In this document: one piece after another, positions 18,811-26,276 of the stretch
Numbering within the stretch: position 1 is the first letter of the stretch
How the letters are laid out: every line of letters starts with the position of its first letter
Translations under genes and position numbers: made by a program
Assembly: GCF_029537375.1 (NCBI RefSeq)
Contig: NZ_CP120679.1
Location: 1,414,001-1,478,000, forward strand
Direction of reading: 5' to 3'
Origin: Bacillus sp. HSf4
GTDB taxonomy: Bacteria; Bacillota; Bacilli; Bacillales; Bacillaceae
DNA: 64,000 nt
The notes under the pieces: model-generated
What the model was told of the DNA's origin: nothing
Seen by the model: only the letters and a program-made list of their open reading frames with translations
Databases searched by the model: none

Positions 18811-19128
18811 ATGAAATGGCTTTATAAATACGATGAAAACTTTGTTTACATGCCCGGTGAAGAAATACAGATAGACGAGGAAACAGGGGGTATTCCAAAG
18901 TTTTACTGTGATGTAAAACCACCTGATGGCCTATATTTAGCAAAATTCGACCATGAACAAAACATATGGTACGAATCAGCAACACAAGAGTATATTGAAA
19001 GCTTACAGCCTCCGGAGCCCGAAGCGAATGAAATCGACTTATTAAAAATGCAAAATGCTTTACTTACTTATCAATTGGCACGTCTTCAAAAAGAGGTTAC
19101 ATCAATGAAAGGTGGTGGTTCTTCATGA
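18811..19128 (+). CDS. Small tail-region phage protein (XkdW position)
   Basis: This 105-residue protein starts at ATG 18811 behind AGGAGGCG. The N-terminal half is MKWLYKYDENFVYMPGEE, then YLAKFDHEQNIWYESATQ. The C-terminal half is a helical coiled-coil-like segment, LLKMQNALLTYQLARLQKEV. It stands where PBSX has xkdW and the C-terminal helix is similar in style, but I do not see clear sequence identity. The stop overlaps the next ATG (19125). AT-rich like its fibre neighbour. It may be a fibre assembly chaperone; function is unknown. Confidence 0.6.
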   Translation: MKWLYKYDENFVYMPGEEIQIDEETGGIPKFYCDVKPPDGLYLAKFDHEQNIWYESATQEYIESLQPPEPEANEIDLLKMQNALLTYQLARLQKEVTSMKGGGSS

Positions 19129-19304
19129 TATATCCAGACTTTGTGGCTATTAAACAATTTTATAATTGGGGATGTTATGAAGATGACGCTATCATGAGAG
19201 ATTATGTTGAGTGGGGCCATATTACCCCGGCAGAATATCAACAGATAACAGGAAGAAGCTATGATATACCCGCCGGCAGTGTGGATTTAGGGAGCACCCA
19301 ATAA
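19125..19304 (+). CDS. xkdX: XkdX-like small phage protein
   Basis: This is a 59-residue frame, ATG 19125 overlapping the previous stop. It reads MIYPDFVAIKQFYNWGCYED, then MRDYVEWGHITPAEYQQITG, then SYDIPAGS. The 'FY..G.Y....V..YV..G.IT..EY..ITG' pattern is the signature of the XkdX family, found between tail fibre and lysis genes in many Firmicute phages. Function is unknown. Its stop codon lies in the loop of a terminator-like hairpin (19294-19314). Confidence 0.8.
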   Translation: MIYPDFVAIKQFYNWGCYEDDAIMRDYVEWGHITPAEYQQITGRSYDIPAGSVDLGSTQ

Positions 19305-19314
19305 GGGTGTTTTT
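19294..19314 (+). terminator. Weak terminator-like hairpin after xkdX
   Basis: The arms GCACCC (19294-19299) and GGGTGT (19305-19310) close around AATAA, and a run of five T follows (19310-19314). The xkdX stop is in the loop. The stem is short with one G-U pair, so only partial termination ahead of the lysis genes is likely. Confidence 0.45.
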
Positions 19315-19366
19315 AATTTACCTCAAAGGAGGTGGAAACGATGTGAGAACAGGAGGACTACGGGAC

Positions 19367-19636
19367 ATGCCACAAGCAAATGAATATGATGTGTTTCAGA
19401 AAGAGATCACCGAGATTAAAGCTGATCAAAAATCACTTGAGCAGCGGGTCGTTTCATTAGAAAGAACATCTGACCGCCACGATCAGCAAATCATCTCGAT
19501 TAACGAAAAGCTAAACAAAATCGAAGAAAACACAACTTGGATCAAACGCAGCATCACAGGCGCGATCATCACAGCGGTCAGCACCGGCATCATCGGCGGG
19601 GCGATCGCTGTTTTTTATAATTTACTGCAAAAATAA
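19367..19636 (+). CDS. xhlA: Lysis-associated membrane protein (XhlA-like)
   Basis: This 89-residue protein is the same length I recall for PBSX XhlA when started at ATG 19367 (AGGAGG at 19351-19356). A GTG at 19343 with a ribosome site AAAGGAGGTGG would add eight residues. The first about 55 residues form a coiled coil ([19 protein letters not shown], then [18 protein letters not shown]). The end is one membrane helix ([20 protein letters not shown]). In PBSX, XhlA works with XhlB to open the membrane for the endolysin. It is followed by the holin and amidase genes. Confidence 0.88.
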   Translation: MPQANEYDVFQKEITEIKADQKSLEQRVVSLERTSDRHDQQIISINEKLNKIEENTTWIKRSITGAIITAVSTGIIGGAIAVFYNLLQK

Positions 19637-19647
19637 GGGAGGAACAT

Positions 19648-19914
19648 ATGATGAAAAATGTTGACAAAGGCACGGTCGTCCGGACGGTGCTTCTTTTTAT
19701 GGCATTGGTAAACCAGACGCTGATGATGTTCGGCAAACCTGTCTTGCCGGTCAGCGAGGATCAGATCAATACATTGGCGGATGCTCTGTATACGGCAGGC
19801 TCTGCGGCTTTTACAATCATGACCGCGCTTATGGCCTGGTATAAAAACAACTATGTCACCGAAAAAGGAAAGCTGCAAAAAGAAGCATTGAAACAAAAAG
19901 GATTGGTGAAATAA
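19648..19914 (+). CDS. xhlB: Holin (XhlB-like)
   Basis: This 88-residue holin of the XhlB (phi-LC3/SPP1 group) family has two hydrophobic segments: about 12-30 ([20 protein letters not shown]) and about 44-66 ([20 protein letters not shown]), then the conserved [12 protein letters not shown]. It forms membrane lesions that release the endolysin. The ribosome site is GGGAGGAAC (19637-19645), and ATG pairs at 19648/19651 could give two forms differing by one Met. Confidence 0.9.
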   Translation: MMKNVDKGTVVRTVLLFMALVNQTLMMFGKPVLPVSEDQINTLADALYTAGSAAFTIMTALMAWYKNNYVTEKGKLQKEALKQKGLVK

Positions 19915-19960
19915 GGAAGCCGGCCGGCAGTTATTTTAATCAGAATTGGAGTTGAGGTAA

Positions 19961-21040
19961 ATGGTTAAAGTTGTGGAAAACTTTGTGAAAGTCAATCAAT
20001 ACACCCGACCCGGCCTGAAATTGCCGAAGGTGAAAGGAATTGTCATGCACTGGACGGCGACGCCCGGCGCATCGGCATTAAATGAGCGGAATTATTTCAA
20101 CGGCACCTGCATAGCCGATCAGCGTTATGCATCCGCACATTACTTTGTTGATCGACATGAGGTGCAGCAGATTATCCCTGAACATGAGGTCGCATACCAT
20201 GCACATGATAAAAACCGCTGTTATGTGAGTTTCTTAAAGCCGAATGCCAACACGACAGCCATCGGTGTTGAAATGTGCGTCGAAAAAGATGGCGAAATCC
20301 ATAGCGAAACCGTTCAAAACGCAGCTGAATTAGCGGCCGATCTCTGCAAGCGTTACGGATTATCGACTGACAACATCGTCCGTCATTACGATGTGACACA
20401 AAAGAACTGTCCGGCCCCCTGGGTGAGCGATTCAAGCCGGCTCGCGGCATTCCGGACAACAGTCGATCGTCTGCTCGGAAATAAAACCGTCTCTAAAACA
20501 GCGGCGTCCACGAGCCAGGCAAGCCATGCAACAGGCACGATCTTGAAAAAAGGATCGTCAGGTTCTAAAGTAAAAGCGCTGCAAAAGCGTTTGATCGCCG
20601 CGGGCTTCCCGCTGCCAAAGTATGGGGCCGACGGCTCTTACGGAAATGAAACGGTACAAGCCGTTCAATCCCTGCAAAAGAAAGCGGGAATTGCAATTGA
20701 TGGCATATATGGACCGGCGACAGAAAAAGCACTCGCGGCCATTGAAGTGAAAAAGAAAGAGTCAGCATCAAGCGGTAAAAAAACATCATACAAGCTGCCC
20801 TCCGGGATTTACAAAGTCAAAAGTCCAATGATGAAAGGAACGGCCGTCCGACAAATTCAGGAGGCTTTAGCGGCCCTGTATTTCTACCCGGACAAAGGCG
20901 CGAAACATAACGGTATTGATGGCTGCTACGGGCCGAAAACAGCGGATGCGGTCAAACGGTTTCAATTAATGCACGGGCTGGGTGCCGACGGAATTTACGG
21001 ACCGAAGACTAAGACGAAACTTGAAGCGTTACTGCAGTAA
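19961..21040 (+). CDS. N-acetylmuramoyl-L-alanine amidase endolysin (XlyA/XlyB-like)
   Basis: This 359-residue phage lysin cuts the amide bond between muramic acid and peptide. Residues about 20-160 are an Amidase_2 domain with zinc ligand His in IVMHWTATPGA, the segment ASAHYFVDRHEVQQIIPEHEVAYHA (short parts shown), and the second ligands in VRHYDVTQKNCPAPW. Two peptidoglycan-binding domains follow: about 190-262 (SSGSKVKALQKRLIAAGF, DGIYGPATEKALAAI) and about 288-359 (KGTAVRQIQEALAALYF, DGIYGPKTKTKLEALL). It is the last gene of the late operon. XlyA and XlyB of B. subtilis are about 300 residues as I recall, so the second binding domain makes this one long. Confidence 0.88.
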   Translation: MVKVVENFVKVNQYTRPGLKLPKVKGIVMHWTATPGASALNERNYFNGTCIADQRYASAHYFVDRHEVQQIIPEHEVAYHAHDKNRCYVSFLKPNANTTAIGVEMCVEKDGEIHSETVQNAAELAADLCKRYGLSTDNIVRHYDVTQKNCPAPWVSDSSRLAAFRTTVDRLLGNKTVSKTAASTSQASHATGTILKKGSSGSKVKALQKRLIAAGFPLPKYGADGSYGNETVQAVQSLQKKAGIAIDGIYGPATEKALAAIEVKKKESASSGKKTSYKLPSGIYKVKSPMMKGTAVRQIQEALAALYFYPDKGAKHNGIDGCYGPKTADAVKRFQLMHGLGADGIYGPKTKTKLEALLQ

Positions 21041-21069
21041 TCAAAACAGCCCTTGTAGCAGAGGCCTTT

Positions 21070-21098
21070 CAGGCTATCGAAATTTTTTCGATAGCCTG
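21070..21098 (+). terminator. Strong inverted repeat downstream of the endolysin gene
   Basis: The arms CAGGCTATCGAAA (21070-21082) and TTTCGATAGCCTG (21086-21098) are perfect complements with a 3-base loop, 29 bases after the amidase stop. There is no T run afterwards (CCGTTAAA), so it is a likely but not classical transcription stop or 3'-end stabiliser for the late operon. Confidence 0.55.
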
Positions 21099-21493
21099 CC
21101 GTTAAATGAAAGCAGGCTTATTGGTGAATCTAAGTCAGTTACAGTGTATACAACCTGTTGTTCATTTTATAACAAAGCCTGTGGAAAACAGGGGTTTATC
21201 TACAAGCCGAGGTTCCCTCTATTGCACTTTCTTTATCTCCATCTCCAATGTATTTCATGAACTTCGTATATCCCCGGCAGCGATATGCCAACTTCCTCAT
21301 CGACAATAAACCAATAACCATTCTTACTAAAGTTTTAGATTCGAAGATTTTCATACAGCAAATCCTTTCTCAAATCATGATCAGCTATGAATTGAACACT
21401 GTAAGGATAATAATAATCGGATTAATCCTGTCTATCCATGATGAAGGGACGAAACCATTATTGTTTAGAATTTTCGAAAAACATCTACCACAC

Positions 21494-21516
21494 TACCATA
21501 CAAGTATGGTACCATA
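21494..21516. promoter_or_regulatory. Putative GntR-family operator, overlapping palindromes
   Basis: TACCATACAAGTATGGTA (21494-21511) is a perfect 8-2-8 palindrome, and TATGGTACCATA (21505-21516) is a second perfect 12-base palindrome sharing its right half. They lie 24 bases before the start of a GntR-FCD regulator gene, where such regulators commonly bind their own promoter. No clear promoter hexamers are visible. Binding is inferred. Confidence 0.55.
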
Positions 21517-21539
21517 ATCAGGGAAGGGAGGTGGCATCT

Positions 21540-22217
21540 GTGACTATTAAACAATCGAGCATCCGATCTGCACGAGATCAGGTTTATGATTGGCTGAAGG
21601 AAGATATTATGAAGTTTCGCCTCACACCAGGGACGCACATCTCGGAAAAAGAAATTTCAGAAAGGTATGAAGTCAGCCGAACGCCGGTCAGAGAGGCTTT
21701 TTTGCAGCTGTCGCGCGAAGGTCTTTTGGAGATCTATCCGCAAAAGGGAACCCGGGTATCTTTAATCGATCTTCATCTGGTGGAGGAAGCACGCTTTATG
21801 CGGGAAAATCTTGAAAAAGCCGTTGCCGAACTGGCGTGCGAAGATTTTCCGGAGCAGGCGGTGATTGAGCTGGAGCATAATTTGAACATGCAGCAATTAT
21901 CAATGAAACAGAAAAATTACGAAAGCCTGTTTGATTTAGACGAAGCGTTTCACAAAACGATTTTTGACGGCTGTCAGAAATCCAACATTTGGTCTGTGAT
22001 TCAGCAGATGAATGTTCCATTTCGAAGGATACGGTTTTTAAGGCTTGCTGCCGATTTCAACTGGGATACGATTTACAGCCAGCACGCGGCTATTCTGGAA
22101 GCAATCAAGTCAAAACAGCCGTCTGAAGCCCGCAGGATTGCCGAGGAGCATTTGCAGCTTGTGATCGTTGACAGGGAAATGCTTATCGAGGAGTTTCCGG
22201 GCTATTTCAAAGCATAA
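21540..22217 (+). CDS. GntR-family (FCD) transcriptional regulator of the hexuronate operon
   Basis: This 225-residue regulator starts at GTG 21540, behind GGGAGGTGG (21525-21533); the long in-frame upstream extension runs through the operator and is rejected. Residues about 10-75 are the winged HTH (SARDQVYDWLKEDIMKFRL, then HISEKEISERYEVSRTPV and REAFLQLSREGLLEIYPQ). Residues about 85-215 are the helical FCD effector domain with metal-ligand-type residues (LFDLDEAFHKTIFDG, YSQHAAILEAI, ARRIAEEHLQLV). This class often senses uronates or their products. It is the first gene of the operon and probably represses it until a hexuronate or aldonate binds. It resembles UxuR/ExuR-type regulators in role, not clearly in orthology. 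Confidence 0.88.
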   Translation: MTIKQSSIRSARDQVYDWLKEDIMKFRLTPGTHISEKEISERYEVSRTPVREAFLQLSREGLLEIYPQKGTRVSLIDLHLVEEARFMRENLEKAVAELACEDFPEQAVIELEHNLNMQQLSMKQKNYESLFDLDEAFHKTIFDGCQKSNIWSVIQQMNVPFRRIRFLRLAADFNWDTIYSQHAAILEAIKSKQPSEARRIAEEHLQLVIVDREMLIEEFPGYFKA

Positions 22218-22228
22218 GGAGTGGTGAT

Positions 22229-23245
22229 GTGAAAGCTGCGGTGATGACAAAACCTTTTTCCATTGATTTTCAAGAGCTTCCCTGTCCTGAACCAGACGCC
22301 CATGAAGTCCTCGTCAGGGTAAAGGCCGCCGGGATTTGCGGGAGCGATGTTCATTTTTATGACGGCACAAATCCTTACGGGCGCTATCCGCAAATTTTCG
22401 GACATGAGCTCTCAGGGGTGATAGAAAAAACAGGGGCAAAGGCAGACAAAAGACTGGAAGGGAAACGCGTCGTCATTGAACCGGCCATTTCTTGCGGGCG
22501 CTGCTATCCTTGCCGAAAAGGAAGGACGAACGCCTGTGTCAACATTGAGATGATCGGATCGGTGCGGAGAGGAGGATTCGCGGAATTTCTCACCGTTCCC
22601 GAATCACATGTCCATCCTATTCCTGATGAAATGGACGATGTAACAGGTGCATTATGCGAGCCGTTTGCCATCGGCGCTCAGGCGATCAGGCGCGCCGATC
22701 TTGAAAACGGCGAAGCGGTTGTCATATTGGGAATGGGGCCGATCGGGCTAACGATTTTAGCCCAGGTGAAAAAGCGGTTTGATGTTGAGGTTATCGCGAT
22801 CGACCCCGTCCGGGAGCGATTGGAGCTTGCCAAAACGTTCGGAGCTGATCATGTCATCCATCCTGATCAAGAAGATGCAGAACGGGAAGTCTTTAACCTG
22901 ACCAATGGGGAAGGCGCCGGCATTGTATTTGAAGCGGCCGGGGTCCCCGCAACAATCGAGCAGTCGCTTCGGCTGGCAGCTGCCGGAGGCCGGATCGTCA
23001 TCGTCGGATTAACGGGAGACGATGTGACACTCCCCGGACTTCAGCTCACAAAAAAAGACATTGAAATCCATGGCACAAGGCACAGCGTCAATCAATTTCC
23101 CGGAGTGATTCGATTTTTAAATGAACATCCGGAGCTTGTCCGTTTCTTTGTGACTGACATCATGCCGTTTACGGAAATCGAAAGGGCGCTGAAAAAAGCC
23201 AAGCATCATCCAGAGCAGATCACAAAAGTGGTATTGACTTATTAA
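22229..23245 (+). CDS. Zinc-dependent alcohol dehydrogenase (L-gulonate/L-galactonate dehydrogenase type)
   Basis: This 338-residue medium-chain dehydrogenase starts at GTG 22229 after AAGGAGTGG. The catalytic zinc Cys is in GICGSDVHFYDG, with the His-Glu ligands in FGHELSG. The structural zinc site is CGRCYPCRKGRTNAC with four Cys. The Rossmann motif is VVILGMGPIGLTILAQVK. By family it resembles YjmD/LgoD/GutB-type enzymes acting on polyols or aldonates. Its place beside mannonate dehydratase suggests that it oxidises an aldonate such as L-gulonate or L-galactonate to a ketouronate. The substrate is inferred, not shown. Confidence 0.85.
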   Translation: MKAAVMTKPFSIDFQELPCPEPDAHEVLVRVKAAGICGSDVHFYDGTNPYGRYPQIFGHELSGVIEKTGAKADKRLEGKRVVIEPAISCGRCYPCRKGRTNACVNIEMIGSVRRGGFAEFLTVPESHVHPIPDEMDDVTGALCEPFAIGAQAIRRADLENGEAVVILGMGPIGLTILAQVKKRFDVEVIAIDPVRERLELAKTFGADHVIHPDQEDAEREVFNLTNGEGAGIVFEAAGVPATIEQSLRLAAAGGRIVIVGLTGDDVTLPGLQLTKKDIEIHGTRHSVNQFPGVIRFLNEHPELVRFFVTDIMPFTEIERALKKAKHHPEQITKVVLTY

Positions 23246-23266
23246 ATCGGACTGGAGGATCCCGTG

Positions 23267-24364
23267 ATGAGAATGGTTTTTAGATGGTACGGAGAAGGAA
23301 ATGACACTGTCACCCTTGAGCAAATCAAGCAAATACCCGGTGTTGAAGGAATCGTGTGGGCGCTTCACCATTTTCCGGCCGGTGAAGAATGGCCGCTGGA
23401 AGACATTATGGAGGTCAAGCAGGTTTGCGGGCGGCACGGTTTTCACATCGATGTTGTTGAAAGCGTTAACATCCATGAGGATATCAAGCTCGGTCTGCCG
23501 ACGAGAGACCTGTATATCGAAAGGTACAAGCAGACGATTGAAAATTTGTCTAAAGCCGGTGTAAAGGTGATCTGCTATAATTTTATGCCTGTTTTTGACT
23601 GGCTGCGGACCGAATTATACAAAGAAGCCGAAGACGGCTCGACCGCTTTGTTTTATGAGAACGCAAAAGTTGATCAGATCGATCCTTTTGAGCTTGTCGA
23701 AAAAATCGCCAACAATCTCGATTATACGATGCCGGGCTGGGAGCCTGAACGGCTGGAGCATCTGACAGCGCTTTTTGAAGCCTATCAAAACGTGACAGAA
23801 GAAGATTTATGGAGCAATCTGCAATATTTTTTGGAGCAGATTATTCCAACCGCTGCGCGCTGCGGGATTAAGATGGCGATCCATCCTGATGATCCGCCAT
23901 GGCCGGTCTTTGGGCTGCCCCGCATCATCACTTCTGCCAAAAACATCGGGCGCCTGCTTCGTCTGATCGACCACCCATCCAATGGTGTCACCCTTTGCAG
24001 CGGTTCATTGGGCGCCAATCCCGATAACGATATCGCAAGCATCATCAAAACGTATTCTGACCGGATTCCATTCGCACATATTCGAAATGTTAAAGTCTAT
24101 GAAAACGGGGATTTTATCGAAACATCGCATCGGACGAAAGATGGTTCTGTGGACATTTGCGGCATCGTCAAAGCCTATCACGAGGCGGGCTATTCAGGGT
24201 ATGTCCGTCCAGATCACGGCCGCCATATCTGGGGTGAAAACTGCAGGCCTGGATACGGCCTCTATGACAGGGCGCTGGGAATCATGTATTTATGGGGCAT
24301 TTGGGACGCACTTGAAAGAGAAAAACGGGGGGCTTCACAATGCTTGAAATCCATGAACATTTAA
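23267..24364 (+). CDS. uxuA: Mannonate dehydratase UxuA
   Basis: This 365-residue enzyme dehydrates D-mannonate to 2-keto-3-deoxy-D-gluconate (KDG). It starts at ATG 23267 (GTG 23264 is also possible) behind TGGAGGAT. Family signatures are [52 protein letters not shown] with metal-binding residues, [18 protein letters not shown], and the His/Asp pair [12 protein letters not shown] near the C-terminus. The metal (Mn/Fe) ligands appear intact. It overlaps the next gene by 25 bases. KDG kinase and aldolase are not in the window and must be elsewhere. Confidence 0.95.
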   Translation: MRMVFRWYGEGNDTVTLEQIKQIPGVEGIVWALHHFPAGEEWPLEDIMEVKQVCGRHGFHIDVVESVNIHEDIKLGLPTRDLYIERYKQTIENLSKAGVKVICYNFMPVFDWLRTELYKEAEDGSTALFYENAKVDQIDPFELVEKIANNLDYTMPGWEPERLEHLTALFEAYQNVTEEDLWSNLQYFLEQIIPTAARCGIKMAIHPDDPPWPVFGLPRIITSAKNIGRLLRLIDHPSNGVTLCSGSLGANPDNDIASIIKTYSDRIPFAHIRNVKVYENGDFIETSHRTKDGSVDICGIVKAYHEAGYSGYVRPDHGRHIWGENCRPGYGLYDRALGIMYLWGIWDALEREKRGASQCLKSMNI

Positions 24365-25188
24365 GAGGAAAAACGGCGGTCATCACAGGCGGAAGCGGTG
24401 TCCTCTGCAGTGCGATGGCAAGGGAACTCGGACGGCAGGGCATGAAAGTGGCCGTCTTAAACCGGAATGTCGAAAACGGCGAGCTTGTGGCTGAAGATAT
24501 CCGAAAGATGGGGGGAGAGGCCGTAGCGGCGGAGTGCGACGTCCTCAGCCAACAAAGTGTTGAGCGAGCAGAACGTTTGGTTACACAGCTTTACGGCGGG
24601 TGCGATCTATTGATTAACGGAGCCGGCGGCAATCATCCCGGAGGTACGACATCGAATGAAACCCTTCACCCCGACGACCTCATCAATGATAACGAAACCA
24701 CATTCTTTGATCTGAAAAGCAGCGACGTCGGCTCTGTGTTCAATGTAAACTTTCTCGGATCTTTCATAACTTCCCAAGTATTCACGAAAACGATGCTGAA
24801 CAAAAAAGGGGCTTCAGTGATCAACATCTCTTCAATGAGCGCACACATCCCCATGACAAAAGTGCCCGCTTACAGCGCCGCAAAAGCCGGCATCGAAAAT
24901 TTCACAAAATGGCTTGCCGTCTATTTGGCCGAAACAGGGATCAGAGTCAATGCGATTGCCCCCGGCTTTTTCTTGACGAGACAAAATAAACGGCTTCTTC
25001 TTGATGAAAACGGGGAATGGACGGAAAGGGCGGGGAAGATCATTTCCCATACGCCGATGAAGCGGTTTGGCAGCCCGGACGATTTACTGGGGACAATGAT
25101 TTGGCTGGCGGACGCAGGCATGTCCGGATTTGTCACAGGCATTACAATCCCTGTAGATGGCGGCTTTATGGCGTACTCGGGAGTCTAA
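24340..25188 (+). CDS. Short-chain dehydrogenase, D-mannonate oxidoreductase type (UxuB/YjmF-like)
   Basis: This 282-residue SDR carries the NAD(P) motif [16 protein letters not shown], the NNAG-like [10 protein letters not shown], and the catalytic Ser and Tyr-x-x-x-Lys in SSMSAHIPM and [15 protein letters not shown], with a typical C-terminus [18 protein letters not shown]. It resembles B. subtilis YjmF, which is next to uxuA there as well and interconverts D-fructuronate and D-mannonate. The start ATG 24340 lies inside uxuA after AAACGGGGGG. Assignment rests on family and context. Confidence 0.88.
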   Translation: MLEIHEHLRGKTAVITGGSGVLCSAMARELGRQGMKVAVLNRNVENGELVAEDIRKMGGEAVAAECDVLSQQSVERAERLVTQLYGGCDLLINGAGGNHPGGTTSNETLHPDDLINDNETTFFDLKSSDVGSVFNVNFLGSFITSQVFTKTMLNKKGASVINISSMSAHIPMTKVPAYSAAKAGIENFTKWLAVYLAETGIRVNAIAPGFFLTRQNKRLLLDENGEWTERAGKIISHTPMKRFGSPDDLLGTMIWLADAGMSGFVTGITIPVDGGFMAYSGV

Positions 25189-25209
25189 ACACGAGAGAGG
25201 GGCGGAGGA

Positions 25210-26223
25210 ATGAAACAGATTGTGTGTGAAAAACCTTACCGTTTAAAGATGGCGGAAGCCAAAGCGCCGGAACCGGAAAAAGGAGAAGCGCTCCTGAAAA
25301 TCAAGCGGATTGGGATTTGCGGCACCGACTTTCATGCCTATTGCGGCAGACAGCCGTTTTTTTCATACCCGAGGGTGCTCGGGCATGAACTCTCGGGGGA
25401 GATTGTCAGTGTTGATGATCCGTGCGGAGTGTTGCAGCCAGGCGACCGGGCTGCAGTCATTCCCTATTTGGAATGCGGAGCGTGTGCCGCCTGTCGGATG
25501 GGGCGGCCCAATTGTTGTGTGAATCTGAAGGTGCTGGGTGTTCATACAGACGGCGGGATGCAGGAGTATATGAAAATCCCGGCAGACCACTTGATGAAGA
25601 CAGAGGATCTGACATACAGCGCAGCAGCCGTTATAGAGTGTTTGAGCATCGGCGCCCACGCTGTCGCCAGGGCCGATGTTCAAAACGGCGAGTCGGTTCT
25701 GGTGATTGGGGCAGGGCCTATCGGGCTCAGCGTGATGAAGTTTGCCAAACTGAAGGGTGCGAAAGTGATCGCAATGGATGTCAGAAAGGAGCGTCTTGCC
25801 TTCAGTAAGATGTGGGCGGACGCTGATGAGACCGTTCTTGCCGGGGAAAGTGCAGCTGATGCGATCAAGCGAATGACAGAAGGGGATTTCCCCAGCGCCG
25901 TTTTTGACGCGACCGGCCATTCCGTTTCCATGAATCAGGCTTACCAATATGCCGCTCATGGGGGGCGGATCATATATGTCGGACTTGTCAACGATCACCT
26001 GTCACTTTTCGATCCTGAATGCCATAAGCGGGAGCTGGACGTTTTATTTAGCCGAAATGCTTTAAAAAGCGATTTTGAGTCGGTGATTGAAGCCATTGGA
26101 AAAGGCGTTGTTGATGCCAAACGGTTTGTGACCGGATATCTTCCGTTCAGCGGTGTGGTTGACGGGTTTGAAGAGGCGCTTGCACCTGAGAAAAATCCGG
26201 TGAAAGTGTTAATCAGATTGTAA
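25210..26223 (+). CDS. Second zinc-dependent alcohol dehydrogenase
   Basis: This 337-residue medium-chain dehydrogenase is paralogous to the gene at 22229. The catalytic zinc ligand is in GICGTDFHAYCG, with FGHELSG-type GHELSGEIV. The structural zinc site is CGACAACRMGRPNCC, and the coenzyme motif is VLVIGAGPIGLSVMKFAK. The start ATG 25210 is behind GAGAGGGGCGGAGG. Two such enzymes in one operon suggest two entry substrates, for example L-gulonate and L-galactonate, converging on fructuronate or tagaturonate. The exact reaction cannot be read from sequence. Confidence 0.82.
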   Translation: MKQIVCEKPYRLKMAEAKAPEPEKGEALLKIKRIGICGTDFHAYCGRQPFFSYPRVLGHELSGEIVSVDDPCGVLQPGDRAAVIPYLECGACAACRMGRPNCCVNLKVLGVHTDGGMQEYMKIPADHLMKTEDLTYSAAAVIECLSIGAHAVARADVQNGESVLVIGAGPIGLSVMKFAKLKGAKVIAMDVRKERLAFSKMWADADETVLAGESAADAIKRMTEGDFPSAVFDATGHSVSMNQAYQYAAHGGRIIYVGLVNDHLSLFDPECHKRELDVLFSRNALKSDFESVIEAIGKGVVDAKRFVTGYLPFSGVVDGFEEALAPEKNPVKVLIRL

Positions 26224-26236
26224 GGCTGATGCAATG

Positions 26237-26250
26237 AGAAAGCGCTTACG
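26237..26250. promoter_or_regulatory. Possible CcpA cre site before the MFS gene
   Basis: AGAAAGCGCTTACG keeps the AAGCGCTT core of the cre consensus TGWAANCGNTNWCA but deviates at the first and last bases. It lies 26 bases before the transporter start. It could repress the transporter in glucose, but a chance match is possible. Confidence 0.4.
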
Positions 26251-26276
26251 AATTATGACGGAAAGAGGGGTTGTCA

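Larger units (their letters stand above)
21041..21539. other. Intergenic region at the right edge of the prophage
   Basis: This 500-base AT-rich stretch has no convincing gene. Open frames at 21106-21309 and 21248-21517 lack ribosome sites and have no recognisable products. It holds a 13-bp perfect inverted repeat (21070-21098) and, at the right end, the palindromes before the GntR gene. It marks the junction between the lysis genes and the hexuronate operon. I see no clear attachment-site repeat or integrase remnant. Confidence 0.6.

Noticed and set aside
21106..21517. Open frames in the prophage border
   Set aside because: No ribosome sites, no recognisable protein families, low-complexity AT-rich translation.
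21438..21539. Longer start for the GntR regulator
   Set aside because: It would read through the palindromic operator and lacks a ribosome site; GTG 21540 has GGGAGGTGG and begins the conserved HTH domain.
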